In this document: positions 35,669 through 45,042 of the stretch, in pieces
Position numbering within the stretch: position 1 is the first letter of the stretch
Layout: each line of letters begins with the position of its first letter
NCBI GenBank assembly: GCA_011322445.1
Contig: DRMV01000036.1
Location: forward strand, 1 to 64,000
DNA from: Chloroflexota bacterium
Lineage (GTDB): Bacteria > Chloroflexota > Anaerolineae > Anaerolineales > DRMV01
Reading direction: 5' to 3'
Length of the DNA: 64,000 bases
Position numbers and translations under genes: made by a program
Notes under the pieces: generated by a model
The model's input: the letters and a program-made list of their open reading frames with translations, nothing else
Databases searched by the model: none
Told to the model about the DNA's origin: nothing

Positions 35669-36586
35669 TTACGGCTTGGCGACGCGCTCGCGGATCATCG
35701 CCCAGAGGGCTTCGTTGAGGGGGGCAGGCGTGCCGACTTCCCGGCCGCGGCGGGCCACCGCGCCGCAGATGGCGTCGATTTCGGTGGGCGCGCCGCGGCG
35801 CAGGTCCTGGAGCATGGAAGAGAGGTTGGGGGCGGTGCGGCGGGCGATGTCTTCCACCGCGGCGGCGGCATCGTCGTAGGGCAGGGTAATGCCCTGCGCG
35901 GCGGCGACAGCGGCGACTTCCTGCGCCGCGCGCCGCATGAACAGCCGCGCCGCGGGGTCTTCCAGCAGGCCGCCGTTGGGCACGCCCAGCAGCGCGGTCA
36001 GGGGGTTGAGGCCCGCGTTGATGGCGAGTTTTCCCCAGATCACGCCGCGCACGTCGGCGCGGGTTTCCACCTCAAAGCCCCCCGCGGCCAGCGCCTGCTG
36101 CAAGGGGGCCAGGCGGGGGTGTTCGCCCAGGGTCACGATGGGGTTGCCGCTGACGCGCACGACCCCCGGCGCTACCACGGTCGCGCCCACGATGGTTACG
36201 CCTGCCGCCACGCGCTCGTGCCCCAGCGCCTCGGCCAGCACTTCGTCGTTGCCGAGGCCGTTTTGCAGGGTCAGCGCCAGGCCGTCGGCGGCAAGGGTTT
36301 GCTGCAACCAGCGGGCCACGCGGGGCGTCTGCCACGATTTGACGAGCACGATGGCATAGCGGGCGGGCGCGGCTTCTTCAGGGGAAGCCGCCACCGCGAC
36401 CGGATGGGCTTCTTCGCGGCCGTCCGGCCACCGGATGCGCGCCCCGCGTGCGGCCAATGCTTCCAGGGCTTCCGGCCAGGTGCCCAGCACGGTGACGGGG
36501 TAGCCCGCGGCGCTCAGCCGTGCGGCAAACAGGGTGCCCAGCGCGCCGGTGCCGTAAATATGGATGGAAGGCTTTGAGATCGTCAT
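35669..36586 (-). CDS. panE: 2-dehydropantoate 2-reductase (ketopantoate reductase)
   Basis: 305 residues from the ATG at 36586 (longer starts lack a ribosome site). N-terminal NADPH motif IYGTGALGTLFAARLSAAG (about 8-26), VLVKSWQT, LTLQNGLGNDE, and the C-terminal helical domain with the catalytic Lys in IWGKLAINAGLNPLTALLG and TEIDAICGAV. It reduces ketopantoate to pantoate in pantothenate/CoA synthesis. The next gene in the same direction is panB, which supplies its substrate. Confidence 0.93.
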   Translation of the reverse strand: MTISKPSIHIYGTGALGTLFAARLSAAGYPVTVLGTWPEALEALAARGARIRWPDGREEAHPVAVAASPEEAAPARYAIVLVKSWQTPRVARWLQQTLAADGLALTLQNGLGNDEVLAEALGHERVAAGVTIVGATVVAPGVVRVSGNPIVTLGEHPRLAPLQQALAAGGFEVETRADVRGVIWGKLAINAGLNPLTALLGVPNGGLLEDPAARLFMRRAAQEVAAVAAAQGITLPYDDAAAAVEDIARRTAPNLSSMLQDLRRGAPTEIDAICGAVARRGREVGTPAPLNEALWAMIRERVAKP

Positions 36587-36602
36587 GGCTTTCCAGAAAA
36601 GG

Positions 36603-36664
36603 AAAACCGCAGATTTCACAGATTAGCGCAGATTTGTTCTGCGAAATCTGCGGAATCTGCGGTT
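36603..36664. repeat. ACCGCAGATT inverted repeat between panB and panE
   Basis: aaccgcagattt and aatctgcggtt flank gcagatttgttctgcgaaatctgcgg, so several gcagatt/aatctgc pairings are possible. Same word family as 12060-12100 and 41525-41550. It also overlaps the last codons of panB. Confidence 0.7.
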
Positions 36665-37553
36665 AATTCTCCGCCAACATCTTCTCCAGCATTTCCCATT
36701 CTTCTTCTTTCATTTCCACCGTGTGCTCGGCAGCGGGGAAGCGGCGGGCGAGGACGTCGTCGTTGTAGGCGCGCAGGGCTTCGGCAATCACGGCGTGCAG
36801 GTGGGCGTATTGCTTCACGAAACGCGGCGTGAAGCGATCAAACAGGCCGAGGACGTCGTGGAAGACCAGCACCTGCCCGTCGCAGCCCACGCCCGCGCCG
36901 ATGCCGATGGTGGGCACTTCCAGCTTGCGGGAAATCAACTCGGCCAGCCGCCCGGGGACGGATTCCAGCACGATGGAGAACACCCCGGCTTCTTGCAGCG
37001 CGAGGGCGTCTTCCACCAGGCGTTTGGCCGCGGCCGCGGTTTTGCCCTGCGCCCGAAAGCCGCCCAACTGGTGCACGCTTTGGGGCGTCAGGCCAATGTG
37101 CCCCATCACCGGAATGCCCGCGCTCACGATGGCGCGGATGGCATCCAGCCGCTCGCGCCCGCCTTCCAGTTTCACCGCGTCCGTCCCGGCTTCCTGCAGG
37201 AAACGCCCGGCGTTGCGCACGGCATCTTCCACCGAGGCCTGGTAGGACATAAAAGGCATGTCGCCCACCAGCAGGGCATATTTTGCGCCGCGGGCCACCG
37301 CTTTGCAGTGGTGCAGCATATCGTCCATCGTGACGGGCAGGGTGGTGTCGTAGCCGAGCACCACCATGCCTAACGAGTCGCCCACGAGGATGACATCGGT
37401 GCCAGCGTTGTCCACGGCCAGCGCCGAGGGGTAGTCGTAGGCGGTGAGCATGGTGATGGGCTCGCCGCGGCGCTTCTTGGCGCGCAGCGTGCGCACGGTG
37501 ACTTTTTTGCGCGCGGCAGGTTGTTGTGAGGTCGTGGGGGAAGTGGTGGACAT
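36663..37553 (-). CDS. panB: 3-methyl-2-oxobutanoate hydroxymethyltransferase
   Basis: 296 residues from the ATG at 37553, behind GGAGG. TIM-barrel motifs: PITMLTAYDYPSALAVDNAG, VGDSLGMVVLGYDTTLPVTMDDM, the metal-binding Asp in VGDMPFMSY, KLEGG, GHIGLTPQSVHQLGG, IVLESVP, and GIGAGVGCDGQVLVFHDVLGL. It transfers a hydroxymethyl group from 5,10-methylene-THF to ketoisovalerate, giving ketopantoate. It is followed 76 bp downstream by panE and has its own good promoter. Confidence 0.95.
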   Translation of the reverse strand: MSTTSPTTSQQPAARKKVTVRTLRAKKRRGEPITMLTAYDYPSALAVDNAGTDVILVGDSLGMVVLGYDTTLPVTMDDMLHHCKAVARGAKYALLVGDMPFMSYQASVEDAVRNAGRFLQEAGTDAVKLEGGRERLDAIRAIVSAGIPVMGHIGLTPQSVHQLGGFRAQGKTAAAAKRLVEDALALQEAGVFSIVLESVPGRLAELISRKLEVPTIGIGAGVGCDGQVLVFHDVLGLFDRFTPRFVKQYAHLHAVIAEALRAYNDDVLARRFPAAEHTVEMKEEEWEMLEKMLAEN

Positions 37554-37650
37554 GGTTCCCTCCTTCTTGGGGTAGGGGCCAGCAAGAGGTTGTGGCCGCA
37601 ATGGGGAATGCGCCGTACCGGCCCGGCCTGCGGGTTCAGTCGGCTTTTGT

Positions 37651-37679
37651 ATTATCGCCGATTTTGTGGGGAGTGTCAA
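37651..37679 (-). promoter_or_regulatory. panB promoter
   Basis: On the minus strand TTGACA (forward tgtcaa 37674-37679), a 17-bp spacer, then GATAAT (forward attatc 37651-37656). It lies about 98 bp before the panB ATG. Confidence 0.8.
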
Positions 37680-37802
37680 ATTTCGCCGGGGGCGCGCAGC
37701 GGGGGGAAGGTGAGGGGGCCCAGGCGTGCTGACGCTCCATTGTGTCAATGAGTTGTCCATCTCTTGCGGCCTGCCCGGGCGGGAAGGCTTCCCGCTTACC
37801 GG

Positions 37803-38795
37803 CTATGCCTTCCCCAACACCATCGCCAGCAGCGCCATGCGCACATAGAGGCCGTATTCCATCTGGCGGAAGTAGGCGGCCCGCGGGTCGGCGTCCACGT
37901 CCATGCTGATTTCCCCGACGCGCGGGAAGGGGTGCATCAGGATCATCCGGCTTTTGGCCTGCGTCATGGTTTCGGGGGTGATGATGTACGCGCCCTTGAC
38001 CTGCTCGTAGGCGGCGGGGTCTTCAAAGCGCTCTTTCTGCACGCGGGTGACATAGAGGACGTCGGTTTGTGGCAAGACGTCTTCCAGGGTGCTGTATTCC
38101 GCCTGGGGGATGCCCTTTTCTTCCAGTTCGGCCAGGATTTCGGGCGGCATCCGCAGGATTTCCGGCGAAACGTAGTTCAGGCGCACATCGTAGAGGGAAA
38201 GCAGGCGGGCAAGGGAATGCACCGTGCGGCCGTATTTCAGGTCGCCCAGCATGGTGATGGTCAGGCCGTCCACCTGGCCGAGTTCTTCGACGATGGTGAA
38301 GAGGTCGAGGAGCGCCTGGGTGGGGTGCTCGCCCGTGCCGTCGCCCGCGTTGATGATGGGCTTGCGGGCGTATTGGGCGGCCAGCGCGGCAGCACCTTTC
38401 TGGGGGTGGCGCAGCACCACCACGTCGGCGTAGGATTCCAGCGTGCGGACGGTGTCGGGCAGCGATTCGCCTTTGGCAACGGAGGAGTAGCGCACTTCGT
38501 TGATGGGAATCACGCTGCCGCCGAGACGTTCCATGGCCGAGGTGAACGACGACGAGGTGCGGGTGGAGGGTTCGTAGAAGAGGTTGGCGAGGATTTTGCC
38601 CTTCAGCAGGTCAAAAGAGCCGACGCGCAGCACCATTTCGCGCATTTCGTGGGCGACTTCGAAGATGTAGGTCAGGTCGTCGCGGGAAAATTGCTTCACG
38701 GAGATGATGTGTTTGCCGTAGAACGGGGCGTCGCGGCGGTCGCCGAACGGCAGGTGGCGGCTGGTGGGGCGTTGGGGGGGCAGGAAAGCGGACAT
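37803..38795 (-). CDS. pyrB: Aspartate carbamoyltransferase catalytic chain
   Basis: 330 residues from the ATG at 38795, behind AAGGAGG. Carbamoyl-phosphate motif [12 protein letters not shown] (about 73-84), [18 protein letters not shown], the aspartate domain [13 protein letters not shown], and [10 protein letters not shown]. It catalyses the committed step of pyrimidine synthesis. No regulatory chain (pyrI) is adjacent. pyrC is 27 kb away, so the pathway is dispersed in this genome. Confidence 0.94.
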   Translation of the reverse strand: MSAFLPPQRPTSRHLPFGDRRDAPFYGKHIISVKQFSRDDLTYIFEVAHEMREMVLRVGSFDLLKGKILANLFYEPSTRTSSSFTSAMERLGGSVIPINEVRYSSVAKGESLPDTVRTLESYADVVVLRHPQKGAAALAAQYARKPIINAGDGTGEHPTQALLDLFTIVEELGQVDGLTITMLGDLKYGRTVHSLARLLSLYDVRLNYVSPEILRMPPEILAELEEKGIPQAEYSTLEDVLPQTDVLYVTRVQKERFEDPAAYEQVKGAYIITPETMTQAKSRMILMHPFPRVGEISMDVDADPRAAYFRQMEYGLYVRMALLAMVLGKA

Positions 38796-39044
38796 GGGGA
38801 AACCTCCTTCAGCGGGTGGGAGCGGGCAGGGCGCCCGGCGGGCTGGTGGGAGGGCATCGCCCCGCGCGGCACGGCCGCGCGCCGGGGTGCCGCTTGCGCG
38901 CAGCGACCCCGCCGGCGCGGCGGCGGTGCAGGGGGTGTGGTGTTTGGGCAACTTTCTGGGGGATGCCCTGCCATTTATACCACAAAGAGGGCCAGGGCGG
39001 GAATTTTTGGCGCGCAAATTCGGCTGCGCCGCGGGGGAAAGCAA

Positions 39045-39073
39045 AAACCGGCGAGCGTCGCGCCCGCCGGTTT
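39045..39073 (-). terminator. Terminator of the AOR gene
   Basis: aaaccggcg / cgccggttt, a 9-bp stem starting 22 bp after the stop, with an aaaaa tract on the forward strand that becomes a T-run for minus-strand transcription. Confidence 0.75.
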
Positions 39074-39094
39074 CGGGGTGGGGAGGTTTGGGGG

Positions 39095-41278
39095 TCAGTC
39101 GTTGTAGCGCGCCCGCGCTTTTTCGACCACGGCGACCACTTCGGGCAGGTCGATGCCCAGTTCCTTCAGTTTTTCCACGGTGGGGATGCCGTGCTTATCC
39201 CACCCGCGGCGCGCGTAGGCCGCATCCATCAGTTTTTCGTACTCGGCGTAGCGGTGCTTCCGCAGCGCGGCTACCTTTTCCTCGGTGCTCATCTTGTCCA
39301 CGTCGTGGCCGAGTTCCCGCAGTTGGCTGTCGTAGCGTTCCTGGCGGGATTCGTATTCCTCGACGGTGACCGGCCCCATGGCGCGGTAGGGCACGTAGTC
39401 GTATTCCCGCGTGCCGTAGCCTAAGCGCACGGCAAACACCCGCTGGAAGTTGTAGACCTTCTCGGATTCAAAGATCAGGTCGTCGGGTGTGACCTTCTTG
39501 CCCAAAATACCCTCGTACAGCCAGGTGTAGTTTTCCAGGTGTTCGGGCACTTTGTGCGGCTCGTCGGTTTTGTCGTTCTCGGCGGGGATGATGTCGTTCC
39601 AGGGCAGTTTGCACAGGCCGTGCAGGCTGAACCACGTCCGCCACATGGGGAACCAGTGGAGCGCCTCGGCTTTGTCTTCGAAGGTGGGCAGTTGCTTGTT
39701 GACCTGATCCATGAAGATCAGCCAGGCTTCGTCGTGCTGGCCGCCTTTGAGGGTGAGGCCGTAGCCGCCCTGTTGGGCGATGGATTCCTTGGTGACGTAC
39801 TCGGAAATTTCCATGCCCTTGTTGTGCATGGCGATGTCGTTGAGGAACTGGCGGTCGGCGCCGTATTGGTCGGCGAAGTAGTCCACCAGGTAGCGGGTGC
39901 CTTTGCCCACCAGCAGGCCGAAGCCCTCGCCGCGGGCCATCTGGTGCAGAATTTCCAGCACGGCTTCGGTGTTGCCCCAGGTCAGGTCAAGCCCGCCGGT
40001 GCGCTCGGCGTTGAGGATGCCGTTTTCCCAGCATTCCATGCAGAAGGCCACGGTGTTGGCGAAGGAAATCGTGTCGATGCCGTAGGTGTCGCAGTAGAAG
40101 TTGATCTCCAGCACGGCAAGGGGGTCGAAGGTGCCGATGTTGGCGCCGAAACCGGCGGCGTTTTCGTATTCGGGGCCGTCGACCAGCACGGCTTTGCCCT
40201 TGAAGGGGCCGGTTTTCAGGTGGAAATGGTCCACGCCGTGGGAGCACGAGAGCTGGCACCCCGCCCAGCAGCCGTCGGGCATGCCCTGGCTGAAGAGGTT
40301 CTTCCAGACGGTGGAATCGATTTTGTGGGCGTCGGGGTGGGAGCCGAATTTGTAGTTGTGCACCGGCAGCAGGTCGAAGTGGTCCATGATTTCGACCAGA
40401 TAGGGCGTGCCGATTTTGCGCATCTGGTTTTGCTTGTCGTCCAGTTCCCAGATTTCGGTATTGATGCGCTTGCCGGCTTTCTTGACCAGCGACATGTCGG
40501 CGGGGTTGTTGGAATCGGGGCGCAGGTTGCTGAAGCGCACCACGATGCCCTTGATTTTCTTGTCTCGGAAAACGGTGCCCGAACCGCCGCGCGCGGCCTG
40601 TTTGACGCGCATTTCCTTCCGGCGGACGTCGTACCAACTGAAATTCAGCGCGCCGTAGTCGATGTGTTCGGACGCTGGACCGGCGGTGATGGTGGAAATC
40701 GCCAGTTTACCTTTCTTGCTGTCGCCTTTGTACATTTCGGCGAGTTGTTCTTTGAGGTTGTAGGTGTCCAGGGCTTCCAGTGGGGCTGATTCAATCGTGA
40801 CCTTGCCGTGGTCGCCATCGATGAAGATGATGACATCTTCCTTGGCCTTACCTTGGATTTCCAGCACGTCAAAGCCGGAGAACTTCATGTAAGGCCCGAA
40901 ATAGCCGCCGACGTTGCTGTCGACGACCTGCTTGGTCAGTGGCGAGATGAACACCACAGTGGATTTGCCCGACCCGGGGTAGGCCGTATTGCCGGAAATC
41001 GGCCCGCTGGCGATGAGCAGTTCGTTTTCCGGGTCGTCCCACTTGGTGTCGTCGTTGACCGCGTTCCATAGCAGCCAGAGGGCAAAGCCTTTACCGCCGG
41101 TGAAGCGCTCTTTCATCTCCTGCGTGACGGGCTTTTCCTTGATGGTGTAGTCATCCAGGTTGATATAGAGCGTGCGGTTGGCGTAGCCGCGTTCCACCGG
41201 GCGAAGTTCGTAGGTGTATTCGGCGAGCACTTTGTGGGCAGCCTGTAGTTCTTCAACAGATGCCGGATTTGTGGCCAT
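39095..41278 (-). CDS. aor: Aldehyde:ferredoxin oxidoreductase (tungsten/molybdenum-pterin)
   Basis: 727 residues. The N-terminal AOR domain has [29 protein letters not shown] and [18 protein letters not shown]. The central pterin-binding part has [20 protein letters not shown]. The 4Fe-4S cluster ligands are CWAGCQLSC, with a fourth Cys in LHGLCKLPW. It oxidises aldehydes to acids with ferredoxin as acceptor, or runs in reverse. It is about 100 residues longer than the archaeal enzymes (about 605), with an acidic C-terminal tail. No ferredoxin or moaD-like partner gene is adjacent. The ribosome site is GGAGGCTTC. Confidence 0.92.
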   Translation of the reverse strand: MATNPASVEELQAAHKVLAEYTYELRPVERGYANRTLYINLDDYTIKEKPVTQEMKERFTGGKGFALWLLWNAVNDDTKWDDPENELLIASGPISGNTAYPGSGKSTVVFISPLTKQVVDSNVGGYFGPYMKFSGFDVLEIQGKAKEDVIIFIDGDHGKVTIESAPLEALDTYNLKEQLAEMYKGDSKKGKLAISTITAGPASEHIDYGALNFSWYDVRRKEMRVKQAARGGSGTVFRDKKIKGIVVRFSNLRPDSNNPADMSLVKKAGKRINTEIWELDDKQNQMRKIGTPYLVEIMDHFDLLPVHNYKFGSHPDAHKIDSTVWKNLFSQGMPDGCWAGCQLSCSHGVDHFHLKTGPFKGKAVLVDGPEYENAAGFGANIGTFDPLAVLEINFYCDTYGIDTISFANTVAFCMECWENGILNAERTGGLDLTWGNTEAVLEILHQMARGEGFGLLVGKGTRYLVDYFADQYGADRQFLNDIAMHNKGMEISEYVTKESIAQQGGYGLTLKGGQHDEAWLIFMDQVNKQLPTFEDKAEALHWFPMWRTWFSLHGLCKLPWNDIIPAENDKTDEPHKVPEHLENYTWLYEGILGKKVTPDDLIFESEKVYNFQRVFAVRLGYGTREYDYVPYRAMGPVTVEEYESRQERYDSQLRELGHDVDKMSTEEKVAALRKHRYAEYEKLMDAAYARRGWDKHGIPTVEKLKELGIDLPEVVAVVEKARARYND

Positions 41279-41596
41279 AGAAGCCTCCTCAAGGAATCAA
41301 GGGTGGAAGTTCGGGGCGCTTTCATTATACCGCATTGCGTTGCTGGGAAAGCGTAACTGGGCGGCTTTCCAAGGCAGGCCACGGATGGGAAAATGACGCC
41401 AGGCAGGCCAGGAATTAACGCAAAGGCGCGAAGGGAGCAGAGAGCGCAAAGCGCTTTTCTGTGGTTTTTCTGTGCCATCGGTGTGTTGCTCTGTGGAAAT
41501 CGGCGTCCATCGGTGGATGTTTTTCTGTGGAATCTGCGTAATCTGTGGTTTCTCCTTACTTGGGCCGAAAAGAGACTTTCAGGGTACAATTGGCAC
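41279..41596. repeat. 318-bp divergent spacer with a dispersed repeat element
   Basis: Between aor (-) and the UvrD/PcrA gene (+). It holds ccaggaattaacgcaaaggcgcgaagg, ccatcggtggatg and aatctgcgtaatctgtggtt, which match, in inverted order, words at 12060-12250. No gene was recognised. Confidence 0.6.
41585..41590 (+). promoter_or_regulatory. -10 box directly before the helicase start
   Basis: TACAAT ends 6 bp before the ATG at 41597, so the predicted transcription start is at or next to the start codon. No ribosome site precedes the ATG, so the mRNA may be leaderless. Confidence 0.45.
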
Positions 41597-43750
41597 ATGA
41601 TGAATTACCTCGCGACGCTCAATCCGCAGCAGCAGGAAGCCGTCACCGCTCCCCCCGGCGCCATCCTGGTGCTGGCTGGCCCCGGCTCGGGGAAGACCCG
41701 CGTGTTGACCTATCGGGTGGCTTACCTTATCGGCGCTCTGGGTGTGCGCCCCTTTCACATTTTGGCGGTTACGTTTACCAATAAAGCCGCCCGTGAAATG
41801 GAAAGCCGCATCGCTGCTGTGCTGGGCGACCAGGCCCGCGGTCTGACTGTGGGCACCTTCCACTCGGTTTGCGCCCGCATCCTGCGGCGGGAAGCCGACC
41901 ACCTGCCCTTCCAGGCCAACTTTGCCATTGCCGACACCGATGACCAGAAACGCCTCATCAAGCAGGTGCTCAGGGAACTGAACTACGACCCCAAGCAATA
42001 CACGCCAACCCGCCTGCAGGCCGCCATTTCGCGCCTCAAAAACGAAGGGCTGTTCCCGGAAGACTTCACCCCCACCACCTACGGCGAAGAAATCACCCAG
42101 CAGGTGTTTGCCGAATACCAGAAGCGGCTGCTCACTTCCAACCTGCTGGATTTCGACGACCTGCTCCTCTGGACGCGCTACCTGCTGAACCACGAACCTG
42201 CCGTGCGCGAGCGCTATGCCCGCCGCTTTCAGCACCTGTTGGTCGACGAATTTCAGGATACCAACATGGTGCAATACGACCTGGTGCGGCTGCTGAGTTC
42301 CTATCACCGCAACTTGTTCGTGGTGGGCGACGCCGACCAGTCCATCTACGGCTGGCGCGGGGCCGATTACCGCAACGTGCAGCGCTTCGAGCGCGATTTC
42401 CCCGGCGCGCGGGTCATTTTGCTGGAGCAGAACTATCGCTCGACCCAGCGCATTCTGGACGCGGCGATGGCCGTGATTGCTCCCCTGCAGGGCAGGCACC
42501 GCAAACGCCTGTTTACCGACCGGGGTGCCGGCGCGAAAATCACCGTGCGCCGCACCTACGACGATCGGGAAGAAGCCCGCTACGTGGTGGAAACCATCGC
42601 CTCGCTGGTGGCGCGCGGGCAGGCCGAGCCGCGCGATTTTGCCATCATGTACCGCACCAATGCCCAATCGCGCGTGCTGGAAGAAGCCTTCCTGCGCGCC
42701 GGGTTGCCTTACCGCATCGTGGGGGCGCAGCGTTTCTACGGGCGGCGTGAGGTCAAAGATGTGGTGGCTTACCTGCGGCTGGCGCACAACCCCGCCGATG
42801 AACCCAGCCTGATGCGGGTCATCAACGTCCCGCCGCGGGGCATTGGCACCAAGACCATCGCCGCGCTGCGCACGATTGCCCGCCGGGCGGGCCTGGCCCC
42901 CGGCAACCTGCTGCTCCACATGGCGGCCGCACCCGAGGATTACCAGCAGGCTTTCGGCGCGCGGGCGTTCAAGGCGCTGCTGGCCTTCGCGCGCCCCTTC
43001 GCCCAGTGGTATGAACTGGCCCTTACCACCCCGCCTGCCGACCTGATGGCTGCCATCCTTGCCGATGTGGGCTACAAAGATTACCTCCTCGACGGCACCG
43101 ATGAGGGCGAAGCCCGCTGGGAAAACGTCAAAGAACTCCACAGCCTGGCCCAGCGCTACGCCGATGAGGGGTTGAGCGCCTTCCTTGAAGAAGTTGCCCT
43201 GGTTTCCGACCAGGATACCCTCCGCGACGACGCCAACGCACCGGTGCTCCTGACCCTCCACGCGGCCAAAGGGCTGGAATTCCCGCAGGTGTTCATCGTG
43301 GGGCTGGTCGAGGGGCTGCTGCCCCACAGCCGCTCGTGGGAAGACAGCGACGCCATGGCCGAAGAGCGCCGCCTGTTCTATGTGGGCATCACCCGCGCCA
43401 AAAACGCCCTCTACCTCACTTACCCCGAAATGCGCACCGTGTATGGCTATGCCGAGCCGACCGCGCCTTCCCGCTTTCTGGAAGAAATTCCGCCCGACCT
43501 GGTGGAAGGCGACCACCCGCGGGCGCGTGCTGGCGAGGGAATCTTCACCCCCCGCTGGGAACCTGAAGCGCCCCCGGTCATCGAGCCTCGCTTTGCTTCT
43601 GGCATGAAGGTGCGCCATCCCCGCTGGGGCGAGGGAATGGTGATCGGCAGCCGCATCAAAGACGGCGCGGAACTGGTGGATGTGGTCTTCGACAGCGTGG
43701 GCCTCAAACGGGTGGATGCCGCCCTCGCCCGGCTGGAAGCCGTGGGGTAA
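41597..43750 (+). CDS. pcrA: UvrD/PcrA-type superfamily 1 DNA helicase
   Basis: 717 residues. The motifs are in order: Q-motif LNPQQQEAV, Walker A AGPGSGKTR (about 29-37), TFTNKAAREM, GTFHSVCARIL, Walker B VDEFQDT (about 216-222), DADQSIYGWRGA, QNYRST, LTLHAAKGLEFPQVF, and EERRLFYVGITRAK. The C-terminal tail (VRHPRWGEGMV) is the Tudor-like RNA-polymerase-binding element of PcrA. It unwinds DNA 3' to 5' in excision and mismatch repair and removes stalled RNA polymerase. Alternative start: the next codon is also ATG (41600). Confidence 0.94.
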   Translation: MMNYLATLNPQQQEAVTAPPGAILVLAGPGSGKTRVLTYRVAYLIGALGVRPFHILAVTFTNKAAREMESRIAAVLGDQARGLTVGTFHSVCARILRREADHLPFQANFAIADTDDQKRLIKQVLRELNYDPKQYTPTRLQAAISRLKNEGLFPEDFTPTTYGEEITQQVFAEYQKRLLTSNLLDFDDLLLWTRYLLNHEPAVRERYARRFQHLLVDEFQDTNMVQYDLVRLLSSYHRNLFVVGDADQSIYGWRGADYRNVQRFERDFPGARVILLEQNYRSTQRILDAAMAVIAPLQGRHRKRLFTDRGAGAKITVRRTYDDREEARYVVETIASLVARGQAEPRDFAIMYRTNAQSRVLEEAFLRAGLPYRIVGAQRFYGRREVKDVVAYLRLAHNPADEPSLMRVINVPPRGIGTKTIAALRTIARRAGLAPGNLLLHMAAAPEDYQQAFGARAFKALLAFARPFAQWYELALTTPPADLMAAILADVGYKDYLLDGTDEGEARWENVKELHSLAQRYADEGLSAFLEEVALVSDQDTLRDDANAPVLLTLHAAKGLEFPQVFIVGLVEGLLPHSRSWEDSDAMAEERRLFYVGITRAKNALYLTYPEMRTVYGYAEPTAPSRFLEEIPPDLVEGDHPRARAGEGIFTPRWEPEAPPVIEPRFASGMKVRHPRWGEGMVIGSRIKDGAELVDVVFDSVGLKRVDAALARLEAVG

Positions 43751-43866
43751 AGGTTCGTTGCCTGGTTGCGTGGGTGCCTGGTTGCCCGGTTGATTTGTAG
43801 ACGCCTCTCTTTTTGAACTTCCTGCCTGATCTGTGCCTCGACAAATCTGTGGTTCTCTTTGGCCCA

Positions 43867-44424
43867 ATGTCCACGCCTGCTCTGCCTCAACCGACTGATC
43901 TGGTACTGGTGGCTTTTCTGCCCCACCCGCGGGATCTGGAAATTGCCCGTGTGCTGGGGTGGTATCGCATCCCCCTGGCAACCGCGCCCAAAGTGGTGGC
44001 TGTGGACTGGCTGGCGTTTTACCAGCCCGCCGCGTTTGGGGAAGCCCACCGCTGGCGGGTGGAATGGGCTGCGCCAGTGGAAGGCCACGAGTTGGTGACC
44101 CGCGCGGAACTCTTCCGCGATGAGCCCAACCACCCGCGCGCCCACGAAACCTACTACAAAATCCAGTTGGGGGCGCTGCGCCGCCTGCCGCACCCCATTG
44201 AAGCCGGCCGCTGGAAGCGGGTCACGTTCCTCTACACCACCGGCGAGCGGTTGCTGGCGGCGACCACATTGCACAACCTGGTGGTGGAAGGCGAGGAACG
44301 CCGCCTGCTGTGGCGCGCCCTGCGGGAACGCGCGGCTCAGCCTTACCGCGCCCGCCACACGGAAGACGAAATCCCGCCCGAAATTCTGGCGCTGCTGGCG
44401 CTGGCGCACCCTGCGGAGAAGTGA
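43867..44424 (+). CDS. Conserved hypothetical protein
   Basis: 185 residues from the ATG at 43867. No domain was recognised with certainty. It begins LVLVAFLPHPRDLEIARVLGWYRIPLA, then PKVVAVDWLAFYQPAAFG, then ELVTRAELFRDEPNHPRAHETYYKIQLG and RVTFLYTTGERLLAATTLHNL. The last parts have the alternating charged/hydrophobic pattern of a mixed alpha/beta fold with conserved Tyr, His and Arg. It is soluble, with no signal peptide. It ends 2 bp before the PAP2 gene, so the two are co-transcribed. Confidence 0.7.
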   Translation: MSTPALPQPTDLVLVAFLPHPRDLEIARVLGWYRIPLATAPKVVAVDWLAFYQPAAFGEAHRWRVEWAAPVEGHELVTRAELFRDEPNHPRAHETYYKIQLGALRRLPHPIEAGRWKRVTFLYTTGERLLAATTLHNLVVEGEERRLLWRALRERAAQPYRARHTEDEIPPEILALLALAHPAEK

Positions 44425-44426
44425 GC

Positions 44427-44936
44427 ATGTTGCAGCAAGTTTTACAGTGGGATGTGCGTCTGACCCGCCGTTTGCGGCTTGCCGGGCAGCCCGGCCCCTT
44501 GCGGCGAGCGGCGGCTTTTCTGGCGCATTCCGGCGATTCGTGGTTTTGGTTTGCCGGGTTGGCGGTGGTGGCGCTGCTGGGCAATGCGGCCTGGCGGGCG
44601 CGGGCGCTGGTGATGGCGGTCAGCGTTTTTGGGCTGGCGCTGCTGGTGCTGGGCATCAAATTCACCGTGCGCCGCCGCCGCCCCGCGGGGGAATGGGGTG
44701 CAATCTATCGCGCCACCGACCCGCATTCCTTCCCCTCGGGCCATGCGGCCCGGGCGGCCTTGCTGGCGGTGCTGGCGTGGGGGTTGGGGCCGTGGTGGCT
44801 GGCCGTGGCGTTGACGGTGTGGGCGCCCTTAGTGGCTTTGGCGCGCGTCGCGATGGGGGTGCATTATCTTTCGGATGTGGTAGCCGGGGGCTTCCTGGGA
44901 GTGTTGGGAGGGCTGGGCGTGCTGCTGTGGCTGTAA
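44427..44936 (+). CDS. PAP2-family membrane phosphatase
   Basis: 169 residues. The three acid-phosphatase motifs are KFTVRRRRP (78-86), SFPSGHAAR (101-109) and RVAMGVHYLSDVVAG near 145-159. Several hydrophobic helices surround them. Such proteins remove phosphate from lipid phosphates such as undecaprenyl pyrophosphate or phosphatidate at the membrane. The ATG at 44427 follows the upstream stop by 2 bp; longer in-frame starts overlap the previous gene by more than 100 bp. Confidence 0.88.
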   Translation: MLQQVLQWDVRLTRRLRLAGQPGPLRRAAAFLAHSGDSWFWFAGLAVVALLGNAAWRARALVMAVSVFGLALLVLGIKFTVRRRRPAGEWGAIYRATDPHSFPSGHAARAALLAVLAWGLGPWWLAVALTVWAPLVALARVAMGVHYLSDVVAGGFLGVLGGLGVLLWL

Positions 44937-44966
44937 ATGGGATGAAAAATGTGACGTCTTGCACTT

Positions 44967-44995
44967 TTCGACCATGAGGGGTGGCATGGTATAAT
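44967..44995 (+). promoter_or_regulatory. Promoter of the acyl-CoA dehydrogenase gene
   Basis: TATAAT (44990-44995) with ttcgac 17 bp upstream, about 48 bp before the ATG. Confidence 0.55.
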
Positions 44996-45042
44996 CTGCC
45001 CGAATTTTATCTTCCCACCTTATCGCTTTGCCGGAGGCTAGC

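Noticed and set aside
35669-38795. A single pan-pyr operon
   Set aside because: panB has its own consensus promoter, and a spacer of about 250 bp separates it from pyrB.
39539-40789. 416-codon plus-strand open frame
   Set aside because: Lies inside the AOR gene on the opposite strand and has no domain; GC-rich DNA gives long antisense frames.
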